A stretch of 64,000 nucleotides of DNA from Pararobbsia alpina (lineage in GTDB: Bacteria > Pseudomonadota > Gammaproteobacteria > Burkholderiales > Burkholderiaceae), in NCBI RefSeq assembly GCF_902859895.1, contig NZ_CADIKM010000015.1:1-64000 (forward strand), written 5' to 3'. Below, piece after piece: positions 32,212 to 40,622 of the stretch. The notes beneath the pieces are model-generated. The model was given only the letters and a program-made list of their open reading frames with translations. It had not been told where the DNA came from and did not search any database. Both the position numbers and the translations under genes were made by a program. Numbering within the stretch: position 1 is the stretch's first letter; every line of letters starts with the position of its first letter.

Positions 32212-33276
32212 TCAGGCCGATTCGGAACGAATCTCGATGTCTTCGAACCGTTTCCACTTGTAGATCGCGGCAGACACGAGCCAGCTGACGAGGAACACCG
32301 CGATGATCACATAGCCGATCAAGCCGAAGTTGTCGTTCAGGCTGCCGATCCCTTCCCAGAATGCACCACCCAGATGGAATCGGTCCGCGACCAGGCCGAG
32401 CCCCTCGATACTGGCGACAATGAGGGCCACGACGACCGAGATCGTCGTAATCGTGATGTTGTAGTAGAGCTTGCGGATCGGTTTGACGAATGCCCATCCA
32501 TAGGCGCCGAGCATCAGGATGCTGTCGGTCGTATCGATCAGCGTCATGCCGGCCGTGAACAATACCGGGAACACGAGAATCGACCAGATCGGCATGCCTT
32601 GTGCGGCACTGGCTGCCGAGATGCCGAGCAGGCCGACCTCCGTCGCGGTATCGAAGCCGAGCCCGAAAAGAAAGCCCAGAAAATACATATGCCAGCTCTT
32701 CGTGATCAGGCCGAACAGCGGCCGGAACAGGCGGGAGAGAAAGCCGCGGTTGGCGAGGAGCATGTCGAAGTCTTCATCGACATAGGGCTCGCCCCGCTGT
32801 ACGCGGCGAAAGGCGCGAACGACCGAGCGAAGAATCAGCAGATTCATCCAGGCAATCGCAAACAGGAAGACCGTCGACACCAGTGTGCCGATCACGCCTC
32901 CGACTTCCTTGAAGCCGTCCATGCGGTGCTGCAAGGCCATGGCTGTCGCGGCGATGCCTACCGAGGCGAGCACCACGATCGTCGAATGACCGAGCGAAAA
33001 CATCAGGCCGACGGTGATCGGCCGCTTGCCGGCCTGCATGAGCTTGCGCGTGACGTTGTCGATCGCCGCGATATGGTCCGCGTCGACGGCATGGCGCAGG
33101 CCGAACGAGTAGGCGAGCAGGCTCGTGCCCATCAAAAGGGGGTAATGGTGAAAAGCGACGAATGCCCAGGTCCAGGCAGCAATATTGAAAGCAACCAGCA
33201 GCGCATACAAAGCTGAAATCTTCTGTCGCAACTGACCCCGCTCGTCGCCGAACAGGGCCTTTACAAATCTCGTCAT
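32212..33276 (-). CDS. NiCoT-family nickel/cobalt permease
   Basis: A 354-residue inner-membrane transporter from ATG 33276 (MTRFVKALFGDERG); the frame upstream to 33357 adds non-family residues. The NiCoT signature is present: RHAVDADHIAAIDNVTRK in TM2 (HxxxxDH type), plus LGFDTATEVGLLGISAA and a TLIDTTDSILM block. Eight TM segments are expected, with a central cytoplasmic loop containing charged residues (RRVQRGEPYVDEDFDM). It takes up Ni2+ and/or Co2+ driven by proton motive force. No urease, hydrogenase or cobalamin genes are adjacent, and I see no cobalamin riboswitch or NikR-like site in the 90 bases upstream. Confidence 0.94.
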   Translation of the reverse strand: MTRFVKALFGDERGQLRQKISALYALLVAFNIAAWTWAFVAFHHYPLLMGTSLLAYSFGLRHAVDADHIAAIDNVTRKLMQAGKRPITVGLMFSLGHSTIVVLASVGIAATAMALQHRMDGFKEVGGVIGTLVSTVFLFAIAWMNLLILRSVVRAFRRVQRGEPYVDEDFDMLLANRGFLSRLFRPLFGLITKSWHMYFLGFLFGLGFDTATEVGLLGISAASAAQGMPIWSILVFPVLFTAGMTLIDTTDSILMLGAYGWAFVKPIRKLYYNITITTISVVVALIVASIEGLGLVADRFHLGGAFWEGIGSLNDNFGLIGYVIIAVFLVSWLVSAAIYKWKRFEDIEIRSESA

Positions 33277-33368
33277 GGGTTTCTCCGCGATCGGAATACC
33301 ACGACCGCTGCGAATAAGGGGGCCACGCGATTGGCGTGCTCCGGACGAATGATACATTCTGAAAGCAG

Positions 33369-34484
33369 TCAGTCCGCGAGTTCATAGGACGTACTGCGTC
33401 CACCTCCCGCGGACTTGCGCAGGACGCCGAGTGCGACGAGTTCGCCGATGTCACGCAGGGCGCTGTCCGGAGAGCACTTGGCGATTGCCGCCCACTTGCT
33501 GCTTGTGAGCTTGCCGTCGAAGCCGTCGAATAGACGATTGAGCATCTTGATCTGGCGCGCGTTCATCGGTGTGTTTGCCCAGCGCTGCCAGAAGCGCGTC
33601 TTCCCCAACACGGCGCTGAGGTTGTGCTCGGCATGGTCGACGGCGTGATGGAGGGCTTCGAGAAACCAAGCGAGCCATGCGGTCACGTCGAGCGTGCCAT
33701 TCTGGGTGCGTTCGAGAATGTCGTAGTAGGCCTTGCGCTCGCGCTGGATTTGCGCGGAAAGACTATAAAAACGCTGGGGACTGCCGTCCGCGCGTGCCAG
33801 CAGCAAGTCTCCGATCGCCCGCGCGATGCGGCCATTGCCGTCGTCGAACGGGTGCAGCGTAACGAACCACAAATGAGCGAGCCCCGCCTTGAGTACCGGT
33901 GGCTCCCCGGAATCGCCGTTGAGCCATTCGAGAAAACGACGAGTCTCCAGGCCGAGCCTGTCGGCGGGCGGTGCCTCGAAGTGGACCCTGCGCCGGCCGA
34001 TGGGCCCGGAAACGACTTGCATCGCGCCGCTCGCATCGTCACGCCATTGGCCGACTCTCACTCGCGACATGCCGCTGAAGCCGGTGGGAAACAGGGCCGC
34101 ATGCCACCCGAATAATCGCTCTTCATCGACAGGTTCGTCACAGCGTGTCGAGGCGTCGAGTACCATTTCGACCACGCCCTCGACATGCCGGTCGACGGGA
34201 GCGAGCGCCCCGATATCTATACCGAGGCGGCGGGCAATCGATGATCGGACGGACTGTGCGTCGAGCCGTTCACCTTCTATCTCGCTGGTCTTGAGTACGT
34301 CTTCGGTGAGCGAGGTCAGACTGGCCTGATCGCGCAGCCCCATGCCGACGTCGGCCAACCGGCCGAGCAGGATGCCCTGCGCACGCGACACTTCAGCGAG
34401 CGGCCCGGCAAGGCTCGACAGGTCGTAGCGCATCGCAGGCCATTCAGGCGCCTGCCAGATATAGAGCCAATCTCCGCGTTTCAT
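33369..34484 (-). CDS. Fic-domain AMPylase-type protein with DUF4172 N-terminus and winged-helix-like C-terminus
   Basis: A 371-residue protein from ATG 34484. Residues about 5-90 match the DUF4172 type (YIWQAPEWPAMRYDLSSLAG). The sequence TSEIEG (about residue 89) fits the inhibitory (S/T)xxxE(G/N) motif placed before the Fic core, as in class II Fic proteins. The core motif is HPFDDGNGRIARAIGDLL (about 210-227), with the catalytic His, so AMP transfer onto a target is expected. The last about 65 residues (RQIKMLNRLFDGFDGKLTSS, then DIGELVALGVLRKSAGGGRS) look like a winged helix. Its promoter region carries several TCTCCGC half-sites, one inverted repeat spanning the start codon (see 34469-34549). 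The target is unknown; no adjacent antitoxin is seen. Confidence 0.9.
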   Translation of the reverse strand: MKRGDWLYIWQAPEWPAMRYDLSSLAGPLAEVSRAQGILLGRLADVGMGLRDQASLTSLTEDVLKTSEIEGERLDAQSVRSSIARRLGIDIGALAPVDRHVEGVVEMVLDASTRCDEPVDEERLFGWHAALFPTGFSGMSRVRVGQWRDDASGAMQVVSGPIGRRRVHFEAPPADRLGLETRRFLEWLNGDSGEPPVLKAGLAHLWFVTLHPFDDGNGRIARAIGDLLLARADGSPQRFYSLSAQIQRERKAYYDILERTQNGTLDVTAWLAWFLEALHHAVDHAEHNLSAVLGKTRFWQRWANTPMNARQIKMLNRLFDGFDGKLTSSKWAAIAKCSPDSALRDIGELVALGVLRKSAGGGRSTSYELAD

Positions 34485-34549
34485 GCGGAGATTATGAGGC
34501 TCAATCTCCGCATAGACAGGTTATTCTCCGCAGAATATGCGGAGAATAA
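34469..34549. promoter_or_regulatory. Operator-like array of TCTCCGC half-sites at Fic gene start
   Basis: Two inverted repeats share the same core. IR1: AATCTCCGC (34469-34477) and GCGGAGATT (34485-34493), with the Fic start codon (34482-34484) inside its spacer. IR2: TTATTCTCCGCA (34521-34532), five bases, TGCGGAGAATAA (34538-34549). A further half-site AATCTCCGCA is at 34503-34512. Five half-sites within 81 bases at one start codon suggest binding of a dimeric regulator, plausibly the gene's own winged-helix-bearing product. Confidence 0.7.
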
Positions 34550-34684
34550 AGGGGGTATTCGCCGCAGGCCATCGGGGCTGGCGGTTGAGCACGTTGAAAG
34601 GGGCCGCGCATATTGAACCGCGCCGCACGCGGTTTCCGGTAAATCGGATAGAGTAGTGCCGTTCACACCCGCATCAGGACTGCC

Positions 34685-36157
34685 TTGAATCCCCAGATAC
34701 TCGGCGCGGCCATCGTGGTTGTTTACCTCGTCACGTGGCGTGCCATCGCGCCCCGGCACAAACTCGCGCTGACCGCGATTCGCCTCGTGTTGTTCGTGGG
34801 TTTCTCGTGGCTGTTGTTCACGCATGGCATGTCGCCCATCGAGGGCCCCGCATGGCCAGGGCAGCCGGTCGTCCAGATCGTCTCGCAGGTGCTGGAAATT
34901 TTGTGGTGGCTGATGGGGGCGCGGCTCGGGGTCATGCTGCTCGACGTCGTGTTCATGCGGCGGAGCTGGCATCAGGAGCGGCTGTTCCAGGACCTGCTCG
35001 GCGCCGTGGTGTTTCTCGCCGCAATGGTGGCATCGATCGCCTATGTCTTGCACTGGCCCGTGCGTGGACTGATCGCTACCTCCGGCGCGCTGGCGATCAT
35101 CATCGGGCTGGCCGTGCAGAGCACGCTGAGCGACGTATTCTCGGGACTCGTGATCAATACGACGCAGCCCTATCAGCCGGGTGACTGGATCAATGTCGAC
35201 GGGGTGGAAGGCACCGTCGTCGAAATGAACTGGCGCGCGACGCATATCCTGAATGCGAAGGGCAATACCGTCGTGGTGCCGAACAACGTCGCGGCAAAGA
35301 CGAAGATCACGAATGTGAGCCGGCCGGCCACGCTCAACGGCGTGACGATCACCCTTGAAGTCACGCCTGAAGCGCGGCCGGCTGTCGTTGTCGCGGCGCT
35401 CGAGCGCGCGGTCTACGGTTGCCGGATCGTGCTGCGCGATCCGGCGCCGGCAGTCGTTGTCAGCCGCGCCGGCACCCAATCCATTTCATATGAAATCACC
35501 TGTTTCGTCGACCAGGGTTCGAAGAAGGTCGAGGCGACCAACGCCTTGTTCGACCTCGCCTACCGCCATCTTGCCGCCGCGCAGATTGACCTGCGCCCGC
35601 TCGGCGTACCTGCTCCGCCGCCCGATGAACAGTCCGATCATCGCGTGAGGCTGCTCTCGAGAGTCGAGATGTTCGAAGTGCTCAATCGCGACGATATCCG
35701 CCAACTCGCGAGCCGCATGTCGCGGCACGAATACGAAGTCTCGCAGACCGTTGTAAAAGCCGACCAGATCAGCAAATGCCTGCTGATCATCGCCTCAGGC
35801 GTGCTGTCGGTCACTGTCAACCGCAAGAGCCCCGGCCAGCCGAACGAAATTGTCGAAATCGCGCGGCTGGGGCCCGGTGAGGCTTTCGGTGAATCAGGCG
35901 TCTTGTCCGGCGTGCCAATGACCGTGGATATCATCGCCATGACGCGCGTGATCCTGTATCGCCTTGACAAGGAGGAACTCACCCCTTTACTCAAGAAACG
36001 CCCCGAACTCGGTCAGACGATGTGCCGTATGCTCGCGCGACGCCAGGACTACAGCCGGACGTTCATTCACGAAGAGGCGCCGGCCGTCCAGACCGAAACG
36101 GGCCTGTTCCAATGGCTGAGAGAAGGCATGCGCCGGCTGCATGAGCTGACGAGCTAG
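34685..36157 (+). CDS. MscS-type mechanosensitive channel with C-terminal cyclic-nucleotide-binding domain
   Basis: A 490-residue inner-membrane protein; start TTG 34685 with AGGA upstream, giving a hydrophobic N-terminus (ILGAAIVVVYLVTW). About four TM segments precede the MscS pore/beta core (LAIIIGLAVQSTLSDVFSGL, then GDWINVDGVEGTVVEMNWRA). The C-terminal about 150 residues form a CRP-like cNMP domain (FEVLNRDDIRQLASRM, EIARLGPGEAFGESGVLSG). This joins an MscS channel to a nucleotide sensor, as in the bCNG branch. Such channels are thought to open to cAMP or stretch. It is divergent from the Fic gene by 200 bases. Confidence 0.9.
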   Translation: MNPQILGAAIVVVYLVTWRAIAPRHKLALTAIRLVLFVGFSWLLFTHGMSPIEGPAWPGQPVVQIVSQVLEILWWLMGARLGVMLLDVVFMRRSWHQERLFQDLLGAVVFLAAMVASIAYVLHWPVRGLIATSGALAIIIGLAVQSTLSDVFSGLVINTTQPYQPGDWINVDGVEGTVVEMNWRATHILNAKGNTVVVPNNVAAKTKITNVSRPATLNGVTITLEVTPEARPAVVVAALERAVYGCRIVLRDPAPAVVVSRAGTQSISYEITCFVDQGSKKVEATNALFDLAYRHLAAAQIDLRPLGVPAPPPDEQSDHRVRLLSRVEMFEVLNRDDIRQLASRMSRHEYEVSQTVVKADQISKCLLIIASGVLSVTVNRKSPGQPNEIVEIARLGPGEAFGESGVLSGVPMTVDIIAMTRVILYRLDKEELTPLLKKRPELGQTMCRMLARRQDYSRTFIHEEAPAVQTETGLFQWLREGMRRLHELTS

Positions 36158-36201
36158 GCAGCGGCAGGCTCAGGCCTCGGTCGATCGCGTTTCACGCGAC
36201 A

Positions 36202-36585
36202 TCAACCCGGGCGCATCGGCAAATCGTCGTTGATATGAACCCAGGGCAATTTTCTGGTGGTCCAACATTGATTTTCCGGCGGGACGGATTCCGGCTTGTC
36301 GAGGCTGCATGTCGAGATGTCGATCTCGTCCGGATAGTCCTTGTTCCAATAGGTCAAGGGCGTACCGCAGTCGGGGCAGAAACTGCGCTGGACTTTCTCG
36401 CTCGATGCGAAGTATCTGGGCTCGCCGGTGACGAACCGCAACTGCGACGGCTTGACGCTGAACCATGCGACGACGGGTGCACCCGATACGCGTCGACAAT
36501 CGACACAGTGACAAATGTTGGGGTTGAATGGCACACCGTCCGTCTCGTATCGCACACTGCCGCAATAACAGCCGCCTGTGAGCAT
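36202..36585 (-). CDS. GFA-family (glutathione-dependent formaldehyde-activating-like) zinc protein
   Basis: A 127-residue protein from ATG 36585 (MLTGGCYCGSVRYETDGV), with AGGAGG upstream. The frame continues upstream to 36759, but the added residues are unlike the family. Zinc ligands of the GFA fold are visible: GGCYCG, NICHCVDCRRVSG and SFCPDCGTPL. GFA relatives are found as S-hydroxymethylglutathione synthase-like or CENP-V-type proteins; most have no shown activity. It is single, convergent with the channel gene. Confidence 0.9.
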   Translation of the reverse strand: MLTGGCYCGSVRYETDGVPFNPNICHCVDCRRVSGAPVVAWFSVKPSQLRFVTGEPRYFASSEKVQRSFCPDCGTPLTYWNKDYPDEIDISTCSLDKPESVPPENQCWTTRKLPWVHINDDLPMRPG

Positions 36586-36762
36586 GGCTTCCTCCCTATC
36601 GAAAGTCGAATAACTCGTCGCTTGTCGAGCATACATATTGAACTCTTCAAGAAACAAGGAGAATGAAAGCTTGAGTGTGACGTGAACAGGCCGGGTCCTG
36701 GCCTCGAGTCTTCGCTCCCGGCAAGCGGCGGCGCGAACAGGCACATTCGAACAAGTCAATTC

Positions 36763-36855
36763 TATGTTCCAAATTTAAGAACATAAGTCCCGAAATAAGA
36801 TGTCTTGCGCGACTTTTGACAGTGATAAATTCCCGTGAATTAACGTTTACGGGAA
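36763..36855 (+). promoter_or_regulatory. Predicted promoter and two inverted repeats upstream of ABC operon
   Basis: IR A: TATGTTC (36763-36769), nine bases, GAACATA (36779-36785). A TTGACA at 36816-36821 with AATTAA (36838-36843) 16 bases later is a possible sigma-70 promoter. IR B: TTCCCGT (36830-36836) with ACGGGAA (36849-36855) overlaps the -10 region and leads to the start at 36865. Because a LysR gene is in the operon, IR A is a candidate site for it. Confidence 0.5.
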
Positions 36856-36864
36856 GAACTTGCC

Positions 36865-37995
36865 ATGCTGTCGAAGAAGCTGGGCCGCCTTACCGCTGTC
36901 GTGCCCCTGAAGTTCGGGCGCGCGCTTGCCGCGCTCGCCATCGCAACGGGGTTGATGACAGCCGGATCGGCACAGGCTCAGACGCGTCCGCTCAGGAAAG
37001 TCACGATCGCCGTGGGCAGCCAGGTCGTGAACGCTTCCTATCCATGGCTCACGCTTCCCATCGCGCTCGGCTACTGGCGTGACGCAGGCTATGACGTGCA
37101 GGTCATCGGTGTCTCGGGCTCGACCCAAGGCATGCAACAAGTTGCCGCAGGCGATATCGAGTTCGCGGAGGCGAATTCGACAGGACTCATCCAGGCGAAT
37201 ACCGAAAGCCATGTGGCGCTGCGTGGAATCATGGGCAACGGGGTGGTTGACTGGGGTCTCGCCGTCAAGGACGGCGGCCCGATTCGATCGATCAAGGACC
37301 TCAAGGGCAAGCGCATCGGCATCGTCAGTTTCGCGACAGGTGGCATGGCGCTGCTCAAGAGCATGTTGCGCAGCAACGGCATGACCGACGCCGACGTGCA
37401 GATCATCGCGGTCGGCGGTGGCGGTCCCGCACTCGATGCGTTGAACAACGATCGCGTGCAGGCGTTGATGTTCTGGCAGTCGGCATTGACGGGCTTCGAG
37501 AATGTCGGTGCGAAGCTGCGTGTGTTCCACGATCCGCGTTGGAGCAGCATGCCCGATTTCACGCTGGTGACGCTGCAGAAAACCATCGACAAGGACCCTG
37601 CGATGGTCGAGGCCATCGTGAGAGGTGCGGCCGAGGCGACGCTCTTCGCATGGACCAACCCCGATTGCGCCCGCAAGATCCATTGGGCCCATTTCCCGAG
37701 CACAAAGCCGACCGGCGCGGCCCCTGACACCGTTGCCCGCTGGGACCTGAATCTCCTCGATGCCCAGCTCGACACGCTGCATGCGGCGTATCAGATGAAC
37801 GGCGGCAAGCTGATCGGCGCGATGGATGTCAACGCCTACTCGCGGTTCCAGGACTTCATGTTCGACGAAAAGCAGATCACGACGAAAGTCCCGCCAGCAC
37901 AGTTGCTGATCGACAAGCCGGGCTTCATCGAGGCGGTCAATCATTTCGATCACCAGGCGGTGATCAACGACGCGAAGACCTGCAAGGGTTCCTGA
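36865..37995 (+). CDS. ABC transporter periplasmic substrate-binding protein (NitT/TauT type)
   Basis: A 376-residue exported protein, first gene of a five-gene run. The signal peptide ends near AQA-QT. The mature protein resembles SsuA/TauA/NMT1-type binding proteins: TIAVGSQVVNASYPWLTLPI, GYWRDAGYDVQVIGVSGSTQ, DLKGKRIGIVSFATGGMALL, and later QALMFWQSALTGFENVG. The family binds sulfonates, nitrate, aromatic acids, or pyrimidine precursors, so the ligand is not predictable. The ATPase and permease follow after a LysR gene and complete the transporter. A predicted promoter with inverted repeats lies just upstream. Confidence 0.92.
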   Translation: MLSKKLGRLTAVVPLKFGRALAALAIATGLMTAGSAQAQTRPLRKVTIAVGSQVVNASYPWLTLPIALGYWRDAGYDVQVIGVSGSTQGMQQVAAGDIEFAEANSTGLIQANTESHVALRGIMGNGVVDWGLAVKDGGPIRSIKDLKGKRIGIVSFATGGMALLKSMLRSNGMTDADVQIIAVGGGGPALDALNNDRVQALMFWQSALTGFENVGAKLRVFHDPRWSSMPDFTLVTLQKTIDKDPAMVEAIVRGAAEATLFAWTNPDCARKIHWAHFPSTKPTGAAPDTVARWDLNLLDAQLDTLHAAYQMNGGKLIGAMDVNAYSRFQDFMFDEKQITTKVPPAQLLIDKPGFIEAVNHFDHQAVINDAKTCKGS

Positions 37996-38071
37996 ACGGC
38001 GTATTGAAGTGCCCGTGGGCAGCCGGTGCATGACGCCGGCTGCGGCCTTGGTTCCGTCACCTGGTATTCAC

Positions 38072-38983
38072 ATGATTTCCGCGACCGCCCTGCGCTATTT
38101 TGCTGAAGTGACGCGATGCGGTTCCTATCGCGCCGCAGCGGAAAAGCTCTGCATTGCACCGTCCGCCATCAGCCGCCATGTCCTGCTGCTCGAACAGGAG
38201 ATCGGCGCGCCGCTGCTCGAGCGCGGCCGCGGCCGCAGTGCGCTTCGTTTGACGGCGGCCGGCGAGATCCTCATGCAGTACACGATTACCGTCGACAGCG
38301 AGATGGAGCGGGTCCGCTCGGACATCGAGGCGCTCAAGGGCGAGCGCAAGGGGCATCTCCGTCTGGGCGTGCCGGAGTCCTTCGCGCGCGACTTCATCCC
38401 CGAGTTTCTCGCGCGATTCAACCAGCGTTTTCCGGGTATTACCTATTACGTCGAAGTGGCGGGGTCGACACGGCTCGTCGAAATGGTCGGCAACGGCGAA
38501 CTGGACCTGTCCCTGACGTTCAATCCGCCGGCCGCCTCCGATGTCCGGCATCTCTATACGCGCGAGGTCCCGACGTGTGCGCTGGTCCATATCGACCACC
38601 CGCTCGCGGAGCGCAAATCGCTGCGGGTCTCGGATCTTGCCGAATACGGAATCGCAATGCCGGAGGGCGCGATCAGCGCCAAGCGTCTCTACGAAGACAT
38701 GTTTGCCAAAGCCCGGATCCGTCCGCGCAAGGTCCTGTCGAGCAACTCCTATGAGTTGCTGCGCAGCGTGTCAAAAGCGGGGATGTCGATTGCGATCGTG
38801 TGCGAGCATCCCGCCCTGGGTGGGCAGCGAGGGGGGTTTCATCGACAAATTCCGATCGTCGATCGCAACGTGACGCATGAGACCTTCACGGTCTGCGTAC
38901 GCGAGGGCCGCAGTCTGCCGATCATCGGGCTGACCTTCATCGACCATCTACTCAAAGAGTTCGAAGCCATGGAGTCCGCATGA
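38072..38983 (+). CDS. LysR-family transcriptional regulator
   Basis: A 303-residue regulator from ATG 38072 (MISATALRYFAEVTRCGSYR); the frame upstream is non-family. The N-terminal winged helix contains AAAEKLCIAPSAISRHVLLL (residues about 22-41). The effector domain (about 90-295) starts with KGHLRLGVPESFARDFIP. It lies inside the transporter operon, on the same strand, between the binding protein and the ATPase. Its stop overlaps the ATPase start (ATGA at 38980). LysR genes usually stand divergent, so this inside-operon position implies that it is co-expressed with the genes it controls, probably with the operon's substrate as effector. Confidence 0.92.
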   Translation: MISATALRYFAEVTRCGSYRAAAEKLCIAPSAISRHVLLLEQEIGAPLLERGRGRSALRLTAAGEILMQYTITVDSEMERVRSDIEALKGERKGHLRLGVPESFARDFIPEFLARFNQRFPGITYYVEVAGSTRLVEMVGNGELDLSLTFNPPAASDVRHLYTREVPTCALVHIDHPLAERKSLRVSDLAEYGIAMPEGAISAKRLYEDMFAKARIRPRKVLSSNSYELLRSVSKAGMSIAIVCEHPALGGQRGGFHRQIPIVDRNVTHETFTVCVREGRSLPIIGLTFIDHLLKEFEAMESA

Positions 38984-39792
38984 ATGCGCGCGCGCCTGCA
39001 CCGTCGGTGTCCGCCACGACCGACGTGGCATTCGATATCGCCGGGCTCAACAAGGTCTTTCGCAGCAAGGACGGCAATGACACGATCGCGCTGCATGACG
39101 TCGATTTCTCGGTGCGGCGCGGCGAATTCGTCACGGTCGTGGGGCCGAGCGGATGCGGCAAAAGCACGCTGTTGCGCATTCTCGCCGGCATCGGGCGACC
39201 CAGCAGCGGCGCCGTGTCGATCGGTGGCCGCGTCGTAATCGGGCCGGACCGCGATATCGGTATTGTCTTCCAGTCGCCGGTCTTGATGCCCTGGCGGTCG
39301 ATTCTCCAGAACGTGCTGGTGCCCGCCGAAGTGCAGGGCCGCGATATGGCCGCGGCGCGCAAGACGGCGATGGACTATCTCGAACTGGTGGGCCTGAAAG
39401 GCTTCGAGACCAAATATCCGCGTGAATTGTCGGGCGGCATGCAGCAGCGTGTCGGGATCGTGCGGGCGCTCGTCAACCATCCGGCGCTGCTGCTGATGGA
39501 CGAACCGTTCGGCGCGCTCGATGCGATGACGCGCGAGACCATGAATGTCGAGTTGCTGAAGATCAAGGAGCGCAGCGGCACGACTGTCATGCTCGTGACG
39601 CACAGCATTCCGGAAGCGGTTTTCCTGGGCGACCGGGTCGTCGTGATGTCGCCGCGTCCAGGCCGTGTCACGCAGATCGTCGAGGTGGATCTGCCCAAGC
39701 CGCGGCCGATCAGCATCATCAACACCGACATGTTCGGTGCCTATGTGTCGGGCATTCGCGCGCACTTGAATGCCGTCGGGGGGCTGGACTGA
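38980..39792 (+). CDS. ABC transporter ATP-binding protein (NitT/TauT type)
   Basis: A 270-residue ATPase. Walker A is GPSGCGKSTLLRILAG (about residues 51-66), the Q-loop Gln is in FQSPVLMPWRSI, the ABC signature is LSGGMQQRV, Walker B is LLLMDEPFGALD, and the switch His is in LVTHSIPEA. The pattern matches SsuB/TauB. It shares ATGA with the LysR stop and is followed by the permease 1 base after its stop, so the genes are translationally linked. It drives uptake of the ligand bound by the 36865 gene product. Confidence 0.95.
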   Translation: MNARAPAPSVSATTDVAFDIAGLNKVFRSKDGNDTIALHDVDFSVRRGEFVTVVGPSGCGKSTLLRILAGIGRPSSGAVSIGGRVVIGPDRDIGIVFQSPVLMPWRSILQNVLVPAEVQGRDMAAARKTAMDYLELVGLKGFETKYPRELSGGMQQRVGIVRALVNHPALLLMDEPFGALDAMTRETMNVELLKIKERSGTTVMLVTHSIPEAVFLGDRVVVMSPRPGRVTQIVEVDLPKPRPISIINTDMFGAYVSGIRAHLNAVGGLD

Positions 39793-39793
39793 A

Positions 39794-40594
39794 ATGAATA
39801 CTTCGCGTCCGAACAAGACGAACCGTCGTGTCGAGCGCCTGACGGTCGGCGCATTCTTTGTATTCGTGATCGTCGCGTGGCAGGTAGGGATCTCGGCGTT
39901 CGATGTGTCGCCGTTGCTCTTCCCGACGCCGGTCGGCGTTGCGAAGGCTTTGTGGAGCGGTGTCCGTACCGGTGAATTCGCGGTGCATTTCGGCGTCACG
40001 CTCTATGAGATCCTCGCGGGCTTCGGGATCGGTGCCATCGCGGGCTTTGTCCTCGGTGCATTGATCGGGCAGGTGTATTGGGCCGAGGTCATGCTCTATC
40101 CGTACGTCGTTGCTTTCCAGACCATGCCCAAGGTTGCCATCGCGCCGCTGTTCGTGGTCTGGTTCGGCTTCGGTGTCGCGTCGAAGATCGTGATTACGGC
40201 GACCATCGTCTTTTTTCCGGTGCTGGCCAATACCATCGTCGGTCTTCGCTCGGCACCCGCCGACCTTGTCGACCTGATGACGGCAATGACAGCGTCGCGC
40301 TGGCAGGTCTTCCGGATGGTGCGCATCCCGCATGCCTTGACCTATATCTTCGCGGGCCTCGATATCGGCATCGTGCTCGCGGTCATCGGGGCGATCGTGG
40401 GCGAGTTCGTCGGCGCACAGGCGGGCCTCGGATACCTGATCCTGCAGCGCAATTTTTCAATGGATACGCCCGGCGTGTTCGCGATCCTGATCGTGCTGTC
40501 GCTGATCGGCATCGGCTTGCATGCACTTGTCGCCGCAATCGGCCGGCGCGTCATCTTCTGGGCCGAGACGACGGTCGATCCGACCGGCGCCTGA
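39794..40594 (+). CDS. ABC transporter permease (NitT/TauT type)
   Basis: A 266-residue membrane protein from ATG 39794 with about six TM segments, partner of the ATPase. It has the BPD_transp_1 layout and the EAA-like loop: RSAPADLVDLMTAMTASRWQ, followed by VFRMVRIPHALTYIFAGLDI. The final block is LILQRNFSMDTPGVFAILIV. It completes one importer with the 36865 binding protein. The oxygenase gene begins 28 bases after its stop. Confidence 0.93.
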   Translation: MNTSRPNKTNRRVERLTVGAFFVFVIVAWQVGISAFDVSPLLFPTPVGVAKALWSGVRTGEFAVHFGVTLYEILAGFGIGAIAGFVLGALIGQVYWAEVMLYPYVVAFQTMPKVAIAPLFVVWFGFGVASKIVITATIVFFPVLANTIVGLRSAPADLVDLMTAMTASRWQVFRMVRIPHALTYIFAGLDIGIVLAVIGAIVGEFVGAQAGLGYLILQRNFSMDTPGVFAILIVLSLIGIGLHALVAAIGRRVIFWAETTVDPTGA

Positions 40595-40622
40595 TGATCC
40601 TTCCACCGTTTAGGGGACTTCC

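Noticed and set aside
33277-33366. Cobalamin riboswitch or NikR site upstream of the NiCoT gene
   Set aside because: The gap to the fic gene is about 90 bases and shows no matching conserved boxes.
36847-38031. Antisense frame of 394 codons over the substrate-binding protein gene
   Set aside because: The plus-strand product has a signal peptide and family blocks; the minus frame has none.
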